In this document: positions 7,114-16,918 of the stretch, one piece after another
How the letters are laid out: each line of letters begins with the position of its first letter
How positions within the stretch are numbered: position 1 is the stretch's first letter
Source: an uncultured Clostridia bacterium
GTDB taxonomy: Bacteria; Bacillota; Clostridia; Peptostreptococcales; Anaerovoracaceae
Assembly (NCBI GenBank): GCA_938045615.1
Contig: CALIBC010000178.1
Coordinates: 124,001-188,000, forward strand
Length of the DNA stretch: 64,000 nt
Reading direction: 5' to 3'
Position numbers and translations under genes: made by a program
The notes under the pieces: model-generated
What the model was told of the DNA's origin: nothing
Databases searched by the model: none
What the model saw: only the letters and a program-made list of their open reading frames with translations

Positions 7114-10100
7114 TTATCTTGCTCTCCTTGCCTTTCTTGCTTTCACACTTTTTCCCTTCTTTGCCTTTTTGGACTTCTTGGGCTGTATCTTCACAAGACC
7201 GAAGTATGTCTTGGTAGGATTGCCCTTTGTATTGAAGTATACTTTCTTAACCGCCTTGTCAAAGATGGCATTGAAGAGTCCGCCTTTTTTGAGCAGTTTA
7301 AACGCTCTCTTGGCTTTCTTTCCTTTCTTCTTGGCTTTCTTTGCTTTCTTCACCGCAAACTTCATGACTTTGAACTTGGTCTTGGCCTTGACTTTGCCCA
7401 CCGATGCGATGCCCGCATTCAGAGGTTCCATCTGCTTTCCGGAAATGACCATGTTCAGCATGTACACTTTGCCTTTGAAGATCTTCTTCTTGATCGACTT
7501 CTTGGCTCTGACTACTTTTCTCCCCTTTGTAACCATCTTGAAGTATGTCTTCAGGTTCTTCTTGTCATACAGCTTTCTGAACTGATCAGGCGTTACCTTC
7601 ACACTGACGTTCTTGACCGTCAGTTCCATATAGCTGTACTTGCCGTCTGCCATGTCTTTCTGCTGAACAGGCGTGAGCTTGATTGTCTTCTTGCCCTTTA
7701 TGATCAGAGGTTGCTTATTTGCGCTTACGGTCGTGCCTTTCTTTGCGGCCGAAGGGTCTTTGTCAAGCTTTGCCACAAGCTGCATGTCCGTCACAATCTC
7801 AAACTTCTCCACAGCCGCTTTGCTGTATGCCGGGCCTTGCCCGTTAACCTGCCATCCCGCGAATTTGTAGCCCGAAATCTTCGGATCCGCAGGAACCTTG
7901 GCAGGATGTCCCATGAGATATACGCTCTCGGTTACGTCCGCAGTTCCCGAAACCTTGTATGTAACGGTGAATGTCTTGGCCTGCTTATAGATAGCCACAT
8001 ACGTTGCTTCCTTAACCGTTTCTCCGTCTTCAGGGAAAGGCATATCCCATTTATCGAATACTTTGGTTCTGTCTTTGAACGCAGGCTGCCTATAGGTGAT
8101 TCTGTTCTTGACTTCTTTCCATGTCAGAGAAGCATCGACATCAAATACCTGTTTGCTTCCGAGGCTTTCTCCCGCAAACTGTCCATCTCCCGTAGGATCG
8201 AGTGTGATTCTCACGTGGCCTGTCGGAACTTCTCCCGGATTGTTCGGATCATTCGGTATTACGATCCCGGGATTGCTCTTGAACTCCGCCGTGTACGCCG
8301 CCGATGATACTTGATCTCCGTCGGCAGGCAAATCTCTGCTCCATTTGTCAAATATCTTGCTGTTATCCTTGTACATAACGTTCGGCATTATCAGATTCTT
8401 GACATCCTCCCACTTGAGGCTGCTCCTTACATCAAATACCAACGTTTCTCCAAGCTCTCTTCCGTTGAGTCTTCCGTCTGCGGTAGGATCAAAGACAATT
8501 CTCACAAATCCCGCTTCCGGTTTTTCCGTTCCCGGATTTGGCTTGATTCCCGGCTTGTCGCTCTCTCCGCCGCCCGGTTTGTTCGGATTGTTCGGATTTT
8601 CAGGGTCTTTCTCAAATACCGCAGTCAGCTTAAGGTCACTTACGATCTCAAATTTCTTGACAGCGTCTCTGCTGTATGTCTTTTCGCTTCCTTCCACTTT
8701 CCAGCCTTTGAACGTGTAGCCCTGCGCCGTAGGATTTACCGGCACTTTAGGCGTATCCATCGCGTATACCTTTTCGCTGTCATACACGGTTCCGTTCACA
8801 ATGTACTCAATATTGAATTTATGCGCCGCCTTGTAACTTGCCACAAAGGTTACTTCACTGACCTTTCCTTGATTTACAGGCATCTTAGGTACCCACTTCT
8901 CGAATACTTTGGTTTTGTTTTTGTACTTCGGCTCTGTTGCCTCAAGATACTCTCTCACAAAACTCCATGTTTTCTCCTCGTATACGTCAAAGTATTTCTT
9001 GGTTCCTCTGCTGAGATCCGCAAAACTTCCGTCCTTTGTCGGATCCAGTGTAATCCTCACATAACTATAGTAAGGTTGTCCCGGATTGTTCGGATCCGGT
9101 TCATTTATGTAACCGCTGCCGAAAATGGCGGTGTAGGTGCATTCCTCGACGGGATCCTCATCTTTCGGAAAGTCCTTGTCCCATCCTTTGAATGCGTACA
9201 CGTATCCATCTTTATGGGTAACCCGAGGATTGATGTAGTTCTTCACATCCCCCCATCTCAAGCTGCTTTTTACGTCGTAGACAAGCTTCTTTCCTACGTC
9301 TGCGCCGTTCAGCATACCATATTGAGTAGGGTCAAATGTTATCCTTACATATCCCGCCTTAGGGTTTTCCGTCTGAAGCCCGGGTATTATCGCAGGCTTG
9401 TCCGGATTTACTCCCGGTTTGTCCGGATCGATTCCCGGCTCATCCGGATCAGGATCCGGTGCGGGAGTTTCATCTTTCTCGTACAATGCCGTTATCTTTC
9501 CGTCGCTTCTCAATTCGTCGGTGACGTTAAGTTTTTTGTCCCATCCTTTGAATTTCCATCCTTTATCGGCTACCACAGAAGGCGCAATCCAGCTTAGATC
9601 CATAGCCTCATGATCACGCACCTGAAATACATTGTGTCCAAGAAGCCGGCCGTGCTCGCCTTTATCAAACGTCACTTTTATGTACCCCGATGACGGTTCT
9701 TCTTCCGGTTTAATCGGAATGACATTGTCGCTGTATTCAACCATCTCCAGGAAATTCGTATCCCTGTTTATATGGATCTCTTTCAACAGTCCCTTTGTGT
9801 AAATCCCCTGTTTTCCTTCTATTCTCCATCCCAAAAATTGTGTCGGAGGGGTTACCTCAGGAGCATCGGGTATCTTTGTTATCGTTTCGCCATGAGCCAC
9901 ATTTTCAATGCTTAGGATCCTTTCCCCGCGTTTGAAGAGTACGATGTGTTTCCGCTTTTCCTTCTCTTGGTACTTGGCATTGAAAATCATATCTGTATCT
10001 ATTTTTAGCTCGCTGTATTTGATGCCATCCAGAGTGTATATTTCACCCGTATCTTCTCTTTCCCATCCGATGAATCTGTATCCGTTCTTTTTAGGAGCTT

Positions 10101-13100
10101 TAGGATTGACCTTATCAATCCAATACCCCTCTGTCGTATATGCGGCGACGATGTGTCCGTCCGCTTTGAATATAATTCTGTGCTCATCCGGTGCGCTTAC
10201 GGCGTATTCTGCCGTGATCACGGTATCCTTTTTAAATCTGGCGTTCGGTGAAATATCCCAACCGGTAAATTTATATCCCTTTGCCGGCACTGCCATAGGC
10301 GCATCCAGTCTCACGTACTTATTCTTCCTTACGTGGAACACCTTGTCACCCACAAGAGATTCTCCGTTTACGCCCTCCTCAAATTTCACCTCAACGTAGC
10401 CTTTAGGAGGTTCTGACGGATACTCCGGCACGATTATGTCACCGGCTTTCTCATAAGTTGCCGTTATAGTGGTGTTCGATGAGAACTTGCCTATCAGCGG
10501 CGTATCCCATTCCTTGAACTGCCATCCGTCCTTTGCAACCGGTTTTGGCGCTTCAAACGTCAGATCCACATCGGCATCTTTCTTGACTTGTAAAACTTCC
10601 TCTCCACGCAATGATTTTCCGTGTTCGCCCTTATCGAAAGTTATCTTGACATATCCTTCCTTGGCGGGAGCTTCAGGATCCCCGGGTATTATTATATCAT
10701 TATTCTCAAGGTACTGCGCCGTTATGACCGTATCCTCTTCAAACACATCGTGTAGATGGGCATCCCATCCATCGAATCTGTATCCTTCTTTTGGAACCAC
10801 TTTAGGCGCATGTTCCGACAGGTCGACTTCGGCATCTTTCTTGACCTTGAAGGCGGTCATGCCCTCCAGTCTCTCTCCGTGTTCGCCCTTGTCAAACGTG
10901 ATCTTTATGTAACCGGCTTCAGGAGTCTCCGAAGGATCTATCGGCGTTACGTCTATATCGTTGAAGATTGCGACAAATGCCGTGTCCTTCTTTATTGGAA
11001 TAGCCTTGATCGCTTCTTTTGCATACGTTCCGTCATTTCTGCCCGGACTCCAGCCGATGAATGCTTTTCCGGACTCTGCGGCAGGATCCTCGGGCACGTT
11101 TACAACGCTCGCACCTTTTGCCACCTTCTCTATCGAAATGATTTTTCCGCTCACTTCAAAGCTTACCATCAGTTCATCAGGATTTTCATGCCTCTCATAC
11201 TTTGCATCAAACTCGGTATTCGTATTTATCTTGATCCTCTCAAGAGCCTTTGATGTATAGACATCATCGGTTCCCACCTTCTGCCAACCTATGAACTTGT
11301 ATCCGTCCTTGTCAGGAGCATCAGGTATCTCCTCAGGGCTTTCTCCCGCGCTAACGTACTCAACATCCAGTATCTTGCCGTCTGCCTTGTATGTGACGGA
11401 GTGTCTGCTTTCCGCTTTCCAGCGAGCCGTGATCGTTGTGCCGTCGTAGAATAACCCCGTCAGCAAACGATCCCATCCGTCAAACGAAAATCCCGGCTGC
11501 CCAATGGCAATCGGAGCCACCTCGCTCAAATCTATCGTTGGCTTTGATCTTACATAGAAAGTGGTTTCACCTATCAGTTCCTTACCGTATGCACCTTTGT
11601 CAAAGGTAACCTTGTTATATCCAAGCGGCTGCGGTTGGTTACCCGGCTCAATGTCATTAAGGCTATGATACTGCGCGGTTATAACAGTGTCCTGAGTGAA
11701 TTTTCCTTCTGTCTTCTTATCCCAACCCGTAAATTTAAACCCTTCGTTCGGTTTGACTTTCGGTGCGGGCAGAGTTACGTTTTTCTCAGGATTGACATAC
11801 ATCGTAAGCGCATCCTCCGATGTTGCCTTGCCGTCAAGATCAAATGTAATCGTCACGTATCCTTCAGGTTTCGGTTGATCCGGCGGCGTTACGTTCTCAA
11901 TCTTCTCATAAACCGCATATACTACCCAGTTTCCGCCAACTATGGAGTCTTTGTTAAAGTCTCCTTCGGTTGCGGCAATGCTTCTGCTCCAACCCTTGAA
12001 TTTATGTCCCGCTTTTTTCGGTTCTTCCTTAGGGAAATTCTCCCCAAGAGAGCTTCCGCTCTCAACCGTAACCGGCACAAAGTTTCCTTTTCCTCCGTTG
12101 GCATCAAAGTAAACCGTCACCGGATCTTTGAATCCGCCCTTGCTTCTCCAAACGGCGTATACATCCATATTTTTGTCGACTATACTGTCTGAAAAGAACG
12201 CAGGAACCGCGTCTCCGGGATTTAATGACCAGCCAAGGAAGATGTATCCGTCTCTCTTAGGCTCTTCTTTAGGGAAGTTTCCTCCAAGCGTATCCCCCTT
12301 GTCGACCGTAACTGCTTCAGGCATGTCAAGAACTTCATCGCTGCCTGCATTGGGTCTGAACGTTACCTTGACTTCTTCAACCGAATCTTTTTTCTTCCAA
12401 ACGGCATACACCGTCATGTTGTCGTTTATGATCGTGTGTGAGAAGAAATCGGCTTTTTCCGCATTCTCATCAACAGACCAGCCCCTGAATACATAACCGT
12501 CTTTGGTCGGTTTGTCCTTAGGGAAGCGGTCTGCGAGCGTAGCTCCTTTCTCAACGATCACATCGTCCACGCTCCCGTTTCCGCCGTTTATGCCAAACTT
12601 TACGGTGACTTCCTGCTTTTCACCCTTCTTCCAAACGGCATACACTGTCATGTTGTCATTGACATCCGTATCGCCGAAGAAGTCAGCCTTATATGCATAC
12701 CTTGACTTTGCCCAGCCCAGGAACACATATCCTTCCCTTGTAGGTTTTCTGTCGGGGAAGCTTGCTCCAAGCCTCTTGTTTCTTGTCACTTCCACAGAGT
12801 TAGGCGCATTCTCGCCGCCATTTGCGTTGAACTCAACCTTGACCTTATCTTCTTTCCATACGGCATAGTATGTTATAGGGTCCTCGCTGTCGATGACGGT
12901 ATTCCTTGTCACATTAGGTTCCGCAGCGTCCTTGGTCTTTGCCCAGCCCAGGAATTTATATCCTTCCTTTATAGGAACCTTGGTAGGATATGCATTGCCG
13001 TACTTTACATTGTCAAGTTGATATCCGTAGTGCTGACGGGTCGATGCAGGTACATTTCTTCCTCCGTTGCCATCAAAACTGATAGAAACATCCTTGCTGC

Positions 13101-16100
13101 TCCACGCAGCGTACACGGTCGTGCTGCCCGTAACCTGTGAATTTTGATCGAAGTTTCCGCTTCCTGAGTCAAGACCCTTCCACGTTGTGTTCCAACCGCT
13201 GAAGTTATATCCTTTTCTGGTAGGCTTCTTGTCCGGGAACTTGGCGCCTATCGGCTTTTCCTTCTCAATTTCTATGATTCCCGGGCCGCCGATTCCTCCG
13301 TTGTCATCAAAGGTCAGGTTTACATGCATGTGAGGATCCACGACATGAAAGTACGAATCCTTAAGGTCGTTAGGATTTCTTCCTCCTCTTATGTTCACCT
13401 TGACTTTAGCTCTGTCGTTCGGGGCGAGGTAGAATGCATTGTTATCCAAGTATTTAAGGTTCTCGCTTACTGATGCACTTGCCAGTTTAGGGTTACTGTT
13501 ATACGCAAACGCTTCAATCCTATCCACACCGTCTCCAAGTGTGATATCACCGAATCTATTGTATGCGAAAGCAGACTTTCCAATTGTCTTTACACTGCTC
13601 GGAAGCTTCGCATCGGTCAACTGATTGTGTTGGAAAGCGCCTTCCTCAATCTCCGTAACTGCCGTACTTGCGATGTTTGCGGTGGTAAGTATATTATCAT
13701 TGAAAGCATTTTTTCCTATCCTGTCGACTCCATGAGGGAGCGTCAGTTCCGCTAAGTAATTATTTTCAAAGGCTCTGTCCCCTATACTTCTGACAGAATT
13801 CCCTTGGAATTTGAGTTTTCTGATGCCTGATCTTTTAAATGCTTCCGCTCCTATGGTTTCCACTCTCGCCGGAATCTCAACGGAATTCGCATCGGCACCC
13901 GGTAAAGCTGCACTAATTTTAGTTTTTGAAAATGCACCATCGCCTATATTTTTCATACCCTCGATATCACTAAGTTTGCAATTTCTAAGCTGAGAAGCGA
14001 AAAATGCGTCTTTCCCTATTGTAGGCCAGCTTCCTCTAAATTTAAATATATGACCACTCATATTGGACAGATTGGTATAGGCGAAAGCTTTTTCTCCAAT
14101 CTTTGCTTCGAAAATTCCGGTAATATCAATCCTAGAAAGATTGCCATCTCCATAAAAGGCCTCATCTCCTATTTCAGAAAAACAAGCATTTGTGTTATCT
14201 GCCATAAAACTCTCCAAAAAGGAATTAGATTGAAATGCCTGTTTACCTATTTTGATTCCGTGGTTACGAGAAACCGGTGCATTATCTTTTATTCTTACGT
14301 TATTTAAATGACAATTTTTGAAAGCATTATCCTCTATCTCCTCCAATACCGCATCCACCAACTTATTCTTATCAGGATGCCATATTTGCATGGACTTTCC
14401 AATCGCAAGATCCCTGTGGAGCATAGAACTATAACCTTTGGTTATTTTCATTTTATAATATGTGTGCCCCTTTGTATCTTTGTCGGGAGTAAGAGTATAA
14501 TCAATCATTCTCCATCTGTAGCTGTCTGCGTCCTTAATTTTAGTGCATTCGCCTTCAAGATCCAGTCTCCAAACCGCATCATACACTCCATCTTCGCTAT
14601 AGTCTAATCCCGACCCACCGCTGTCCAACCACGGGTTAAAATCCAAAGCCCATTTGATTGTTCCGTTAGAATGTCTTATGGAATTCCAATCGTTGTAATT
14701 TCTTTTGTTCCAACCTGATAGATATAATTTTACGCCACCTGTCACAAGTTCAGGCTCAAAGTATCCGCATCCATCTAGGCTCACACCCGGTGGAACGAGA
14801 AAACGAGACTTGAGCGAGGATAACCCTGAACCTGCTGCAGCCTTACCGCCATGGTAATACAAAATAAAGCACCGATTTTTCTTTTGGTACACCGGGTATA
14901 GGTGTCTCATCCCGTGGTTCTTGATAGCGTTCCTTATCGCATCATACGACATGGCAAACGTGTCTGCAGGTCTCGTCGAGTATCCTACACACATCTCTCC
15001 TTTGACATTGGCGTGTGGAATTGCGCCTTCGCTACTGTCTGCATCAAAAATAGGGATATAGTTAGCATATGACGCCAGCTTCACACTTGCGCTATTATAT
15101 TCAGATAATTCATGCACATATATGGATGTGGCATCGCTTCTATACCTAGGTATTATTTTAATACTGCCGTCGTTATTTGATTTTGCCCAATCAACCACAG
15201 GTCTATCGTAACCAAGGTATTTAAGACCTACCTCCGGATCACCATGCTCGGAATCCCTGGGCTTTTCAAAATATGCAAACTTATAGTTTCCGTTATCGGG
15301 TAAATCCCCTTTTATATACTTCTTGAAAGAATCACCTTTTCTCATTTTAAAGGTATTGCTTCCATTTTTAGCGAACTTAAAATTCTTTGGTCCGTGATAA
15401 GTCGCATCGCTCGTATCTATTGTCACATTGACCTGATTATACTTATCCTCGGGCATTTGAGAGAAAGTTTTCTCCCCACCGTATGTATCCGATGTGGCAT
15501 AGATGAAACCACTTCCGTTTACCGCGTAATCCGAAAAAACGTTTCTCTCTGAAAGTTTTACGATATTGTCAGCGTTGCCGCTATTGGTCGACCAACCCGT
15601 AGCAACGTAAGTCGTACCACCTTTCAGCATTCTGATTTCAGGGATGCTCTCAAGTACCGAAGCCCCCAACCGCGCTCCTTTCTTTATGGGAATACTTATA
15701 CTGAGCTGGTTGTTGGTAGGATCCAAGCTGATGAAAACATCGTATTCATTATGTTTACCATCTTTCTTCCTACCAATATTTATCTTTATGTCCCTGTAAA
15801 TATCATCAAGGTAGCTTGCCTTTTTCCAAGCCGAAGCGTCTGCCAATGTCAAATCATTCTGTTTACCAAGATATTTGGACTGATAGAATATCTTGGTGGG
15901 ATTTTTGGGATATACGAAACTCACCAGATAACAATTATCATTATCATACGGTATTCTGCGTTGCAACACAGATGAAGTGAATTCTACCTCCGCATCTTCT
16001 TCATCGGGATCTTTTGCTTTAAGCGCCTTTGGTTTTATCACCTTGCCCGCTTTGAGTCCGCCTCCTGTGATCGGTGCCTGCACAGACTTGTTGGGCGCTT

Positions 16101-16425
16101 GCGCCTTTGCGTCTTTTTCTTTCGCTTCCGGCGGCGCACTTCCCTTGCCCGCTTCGCCATTAGGCTCGCCTGCCTGCTTCTTTTTCGGTTGCGGTTTGCC
16201 CGCATCCTTGTCGGCGTCCGCATCCGACTTTTTGCCTGCCTGTTTGTCGGCAGCTTTATCTACTTTCTTTTCGACCTCTTTGTCCTGCTTTTTAGCGCTT
16301 TGATCTGCGGCAAAGGCACGGTCGAAAGGAATGTAGGTTGCAACGACGGCGAAAACCAGTAACATCGTTAAAAGTTTTCTCTTCATAGTTGTTGCAGTTG
16401 TTTTCTTTCTACTGAAACTATCCAT
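7114..16425 (-). CDS. Giant surface protein (3103 aa): LRR_5, InlB B-repeats, basic C-terminal domain
   Basis: A Sec signal peptide (about 14-40, MKRKLLTMLLVFAVVATYIP) is followed by a Lys/Ala/Pro-rich stretch to about 120 and a unique N-terminal domain. BspA-type leucine-rich repeats (LRR_5, recurring IGxxAFxxxxL units) span about 690-1010. Six classic InlB B-repeats (FDxNGG ... YxFxGW ... VYAVW) span about 1033-1530, then about 16 longer related modules of 70-85 residues reach about 2890. Residues about 2905-3103 are a basic domain with Lys/Arg at roughly one residue in three, shared with the 1349-residue protein. No sortase motif or membrane anchor is seen. AGGAGG stands 10 bases before ATG 16425; ATG at codon 14 is an alternative start. 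Domain types of this kind are known in adhesins of oral and gut anaerobes; the ligand here is unknown. Confidence 0.9.
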   Translation of the reverse strand: MDSFSRKKTTATTMKRKLLTMLLVFAVVATYIPFDRAFAADQSAKKQDKEVEKKVDKAADKQAGKKSDADADKDAGKPQPKKKQAGEPNGEAGKGSAPPEAKEKDAKAQAPNKSVQAPITGGGLKAGKVIKPKALKAKDPDEEDAEVEFTSSVLQRRIPYDNDNCYLVSFVYPKNPTKIFYQSKYLGKQNDLTLADASAWKKASYLDDIYRDIKINIGRKKDGKHNEYDVFISLDPTNNQLSISIPIKKGARLGASVLESIPEIRMLKGGTTYVATGWSTNSGNADNIVKLSERNVFSDYAVNGSGFIYATSDTYGGEKTFSQMPEDKYNQVNVTIDTSDATYHGPKNFKFAKNGSNTFKMRKGDSFKKYIKGDLPDNGNYKFAYFEKPRDSEHGDPEVGLKYLGYDRPVVDWAKSNNDGSIKIIPRYRSDATSIYVHELSEYNSASVKLASYANYIPIFDADSSEGAIPHANVKGEMCVGYSTRPADTFAMSYDAIRNAIKNHGMRHLYPVYQKKNRCFILYYHGGKAAAGSGLSSLKSRFLVPPGVSLDGCGYFEPELVTGGVKLYLSGWNKRNYNDWNSIRHSNGTIKWALDFNPWLDSGGSGLDYSEDGVYDAVWRLDLEGECTKIKDADSYRWRMIDYTLTPDKDTKGHTYYKMKITKGYSSMLHRDLAIGKSMQIWHPDKNKLVDAVLEEIEDNAFKNCHLNNVRIKDNAPVSRNHGIKIGKQAFQSNSFLESFMADNTNACFSEIGDEAFYGDGNLSRIDITGIFEAKIGEKAFAYTNLSNMSGHIFKFRGSWPTIGKDAFFASQLRNCKLSDIEGMKNIGDGAFSKTKISAALPGADANSVEIPARVETIGAEAFKRSGIRKLKFQGNSVRSIGDRAFENNYLAELTLPHGVDRIGKNAFNDNILTTANIASTAVTEIEEGAFQHNQLTDAKLPSSVKTIGKSAFAYNRFGDITLGDGVDRIEAFAYNSNPKLASASVSENLKYLDNNAFYLAPNDRAKVKVNIRGGRNPNDLKDSYFHVVDPHMHVNLTFDDNGGIGGPGIIEIEKEKPIGAKFPDKKPTRKGYNFSGWNTTWKGLDSGSGNFDQNSQVTGSTTVYAAWSSKDVSISFDGNGGRNVPASTRQHYGYQLDNVKYGNAYPTKVPIKEGYKFLGWAKTKDAAEPNVTRNTVIDSEDPITYYAVWKEDKVKVEFNANGGENAPNSVEVTRNKRLGASFPDRKPTREGYVFLGWAKSRYAYKADFFGDTDVNDNMTVYAVWKKGEKQEVTVKFGINGGNGSVDDVIVEKGATLADRFPKDKPTKDGYVFRGWSVDENAEKADFFSHTIINDNMTVYAVWKKKDSVEEVKVTFRPNAGSDEVLDMPEAVTVDKGDTLGGNFPKEEPKRDGYIFLGWSLNPGDAVPAFFSDSIVDKNMDVYAVWRSKGGFKDPVTVYFDANGGKGNFVPVTVESGSSLGENFPKEEPKKAGHKFKGWSRSIAATEGDFNKDSIVGGNWVVYAVYEKIENVTPPDQPKPEGYVTITFDLDGKATSEDALTMYVNPEKNVTLPAPKVKPNEGFKFTGWDKKTEGKFTQDTVITAQYHSLNDIEPGNQPQPLGYNKVTFDKGAYGKELIGETTFYVRSKPTIDLSEVAPIAIGQPGFSFDGWDRLLTGLFYDGTTITARWKAESRHSVTYKADGKILDVEYVSAGESPEEIPDAPDKDGYKFIGWQKVGTDDVYTSKALERIKINTNTEFDAKYERHENPDELMVSFEVSGKIISIEKVAKGASVVNVPEDPAAESGKAFIGWSPGRNDGTYAKEAIKAIPIKKDTAFVAIFNDIDVTPIDPSETPEAGYIKITFDKGEHGERLEGMTAFKVKKDAEVDLSEHAPKVVPKEGYRFDGWDAHLHDVFEEDTVITAQYLENNDIIIPGDPEAPAKEGYVKITFDKGEHGKSLRGEEVLQVKKDADVDLTFEAPKPVAKDGWQFKEWDTPLIGKFSSNTTITATYEKAGDIIVPEYPSEPPKGYVEVKFEEGVNGESLVGDKVFHVRKNKYVRLDAPMAVPAKGYKFTGWDISPNARFKKDTVITAEYAVSAPDEHRIIFKADGHIVAAYTTEGYWIDKVNPKAPKKNGYRFIGWEREDTGEIYTLDGIKYSELKIDTDMIFNAKYQEKEKRKHIVLFKRGERILSIENVAHGETITKIPDAPEVTPPTQFLGWRIEGKQGIYTKGLLKEIHINRDTNFLEMVEYSDNVIPIKPEEEPSSGYIKVTFDKGEHGRLLGHNVFQVRDHEAMDLSWIAPSVVADKGWKFKGWDKKLNVTDELRSDGKITALYEKDETPAPDPDPDEPGIDPDKPGVNPDKPAIIPGLQTENPKAGYVRITFDPTQYGMLNGADVGKKLVYDVKSSLRWGDVKNYINPRVTHKDGYVYAFKGWDKDFPKDEDPVEECTYTAIFGSGYINEPDPNNPGQPYYSYVRITLDPTKDGSFADLSRGTKKYFDVYEEKTWSFVREYLEATEPKYKNKTKVFEKWVPKMPVNQGKVSEVTFVASYKAAHKFNIEYIVNGTVYDSEKVYAMDTPKVPVNPTAQGYTFKGWKVEGSEKTYSRDAVKKFEIVSDLKLTAVFEKDPENPNNPNKPGGGESDKPGIKPNPGTEKPEAGFVRIVFDPTADGRLNGRELGETLVFDVRSSLKWEDVKNLIMPNVMYKDNSKIFDKWSRDLPADGDQVSSAAYTAEFKSNPGIVIPNDPNNPGEVPTGHVRITLDPTGDGQFAGESLGSKQVFDVDASLTWKEVKNRITYRQPAFKDRTKVFDKWDMPFPEDGETVKEATYVAIYKQAKTFTVTYKVSGTADVTESVYLMGHPAKVPADPKISGYKFAGWQVNGQGPAYSKAAVEKFEIVTDMQLVAKLDKDPSAAKKGTTVSANKQPLIIKGKKTIKLTPVQQKDMADGKYSYMELTVKNVSVKVTPDQFRKLYDKKNLKTYFKMVTKGRKVVRAKKSIKKKIFKGKVYMLNMVISGKQMEPLNAGIASVGKVKAKTKFKVMKFAVKKAKKAKKKGKKAKRAFKLLKKGGLFNAIFDKAVKKVYFNTKGNPTKTYFGLVKIQPKKSKKAKKGKSVKARKARRAR

Positions 16426-16918
16426 ATTAAACTTTCCTCCTCTTTAATACAACAGAAACTTTGAAACAACTTTATGACGATCTTCTCTCGTGTTTGCACG
16501 CTCCACAAGCCGCATGTATTCTGCGCTGCCTGTGTATCACGTGTGAGCACGGGTCAGGGCGCCGAACGATTGTTGACCCGGTAAGTTATATGAGTTATAT
16601 CGGACTTACCAAATGAACCGAAACCATCGCATTCCCGTTTCCCGGTAAAAACCGGCGACATCTTCGGGGAGGCGATAATTTATAGCTCTGCGTCAATATT
16701 TTTTCTTCATTCTATCACAATTCCTTCACGAGAGAAAGGGGGAATTGCGGCAATATTAAAAATGTACTTAATGCCCATTTTTTTAGACTTTTGGGATTTT
16801 TATTTCGGCGTACAGTTGTGCCATAATGAACCTATGAACCGTTGTCTCCACCTTTGTGGATTTTGATGCCTTGTAACCGAACTTTGGCATCGTTGAATCG
16901 GACTTTGGCATCGCTGAT
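16426..16918. other. Intergenic region: long leader of the giant gene plus short direct repeats
   Basis: From 16426 to about 16702 lies the leader expected from the promoter at 16709-16736, about 277 bases, including a 7-bp stem (16550-16556 with 16574-16580) and the ribosome site. Downstream of the hydrolase stop at 16919 a 12-base unit (ACTTTGGCATCG) occurs twice within 16880-16914. No coding frame here looks real. Confidence 0.5.
16709..16736 (-). promoter_or_regulatory. Promoter of the 3103-aa surface protein gene
   Basis: On the minus strand, -10 TAGAAT (16709-16714) with a 16-base spacer to TTCTCT (16731-16736), preceded by TGTGA as in the paralog. The stretch 16693-16770 aligns over its whole length with 5409-5480, including the downstream A-rich tract and an upstream TACATTTTTAAT. 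The -35 is weaker than in the paralog. Confidence 0.6.

Noticed and set aside
7700..13340. Repeated DNA of the giant gene as a CRISPR-like or satellite array
   Set aside because: The periodicity follows protein modules of 70-85 residues with diverged DNA, and the reading frame is intact throughout.
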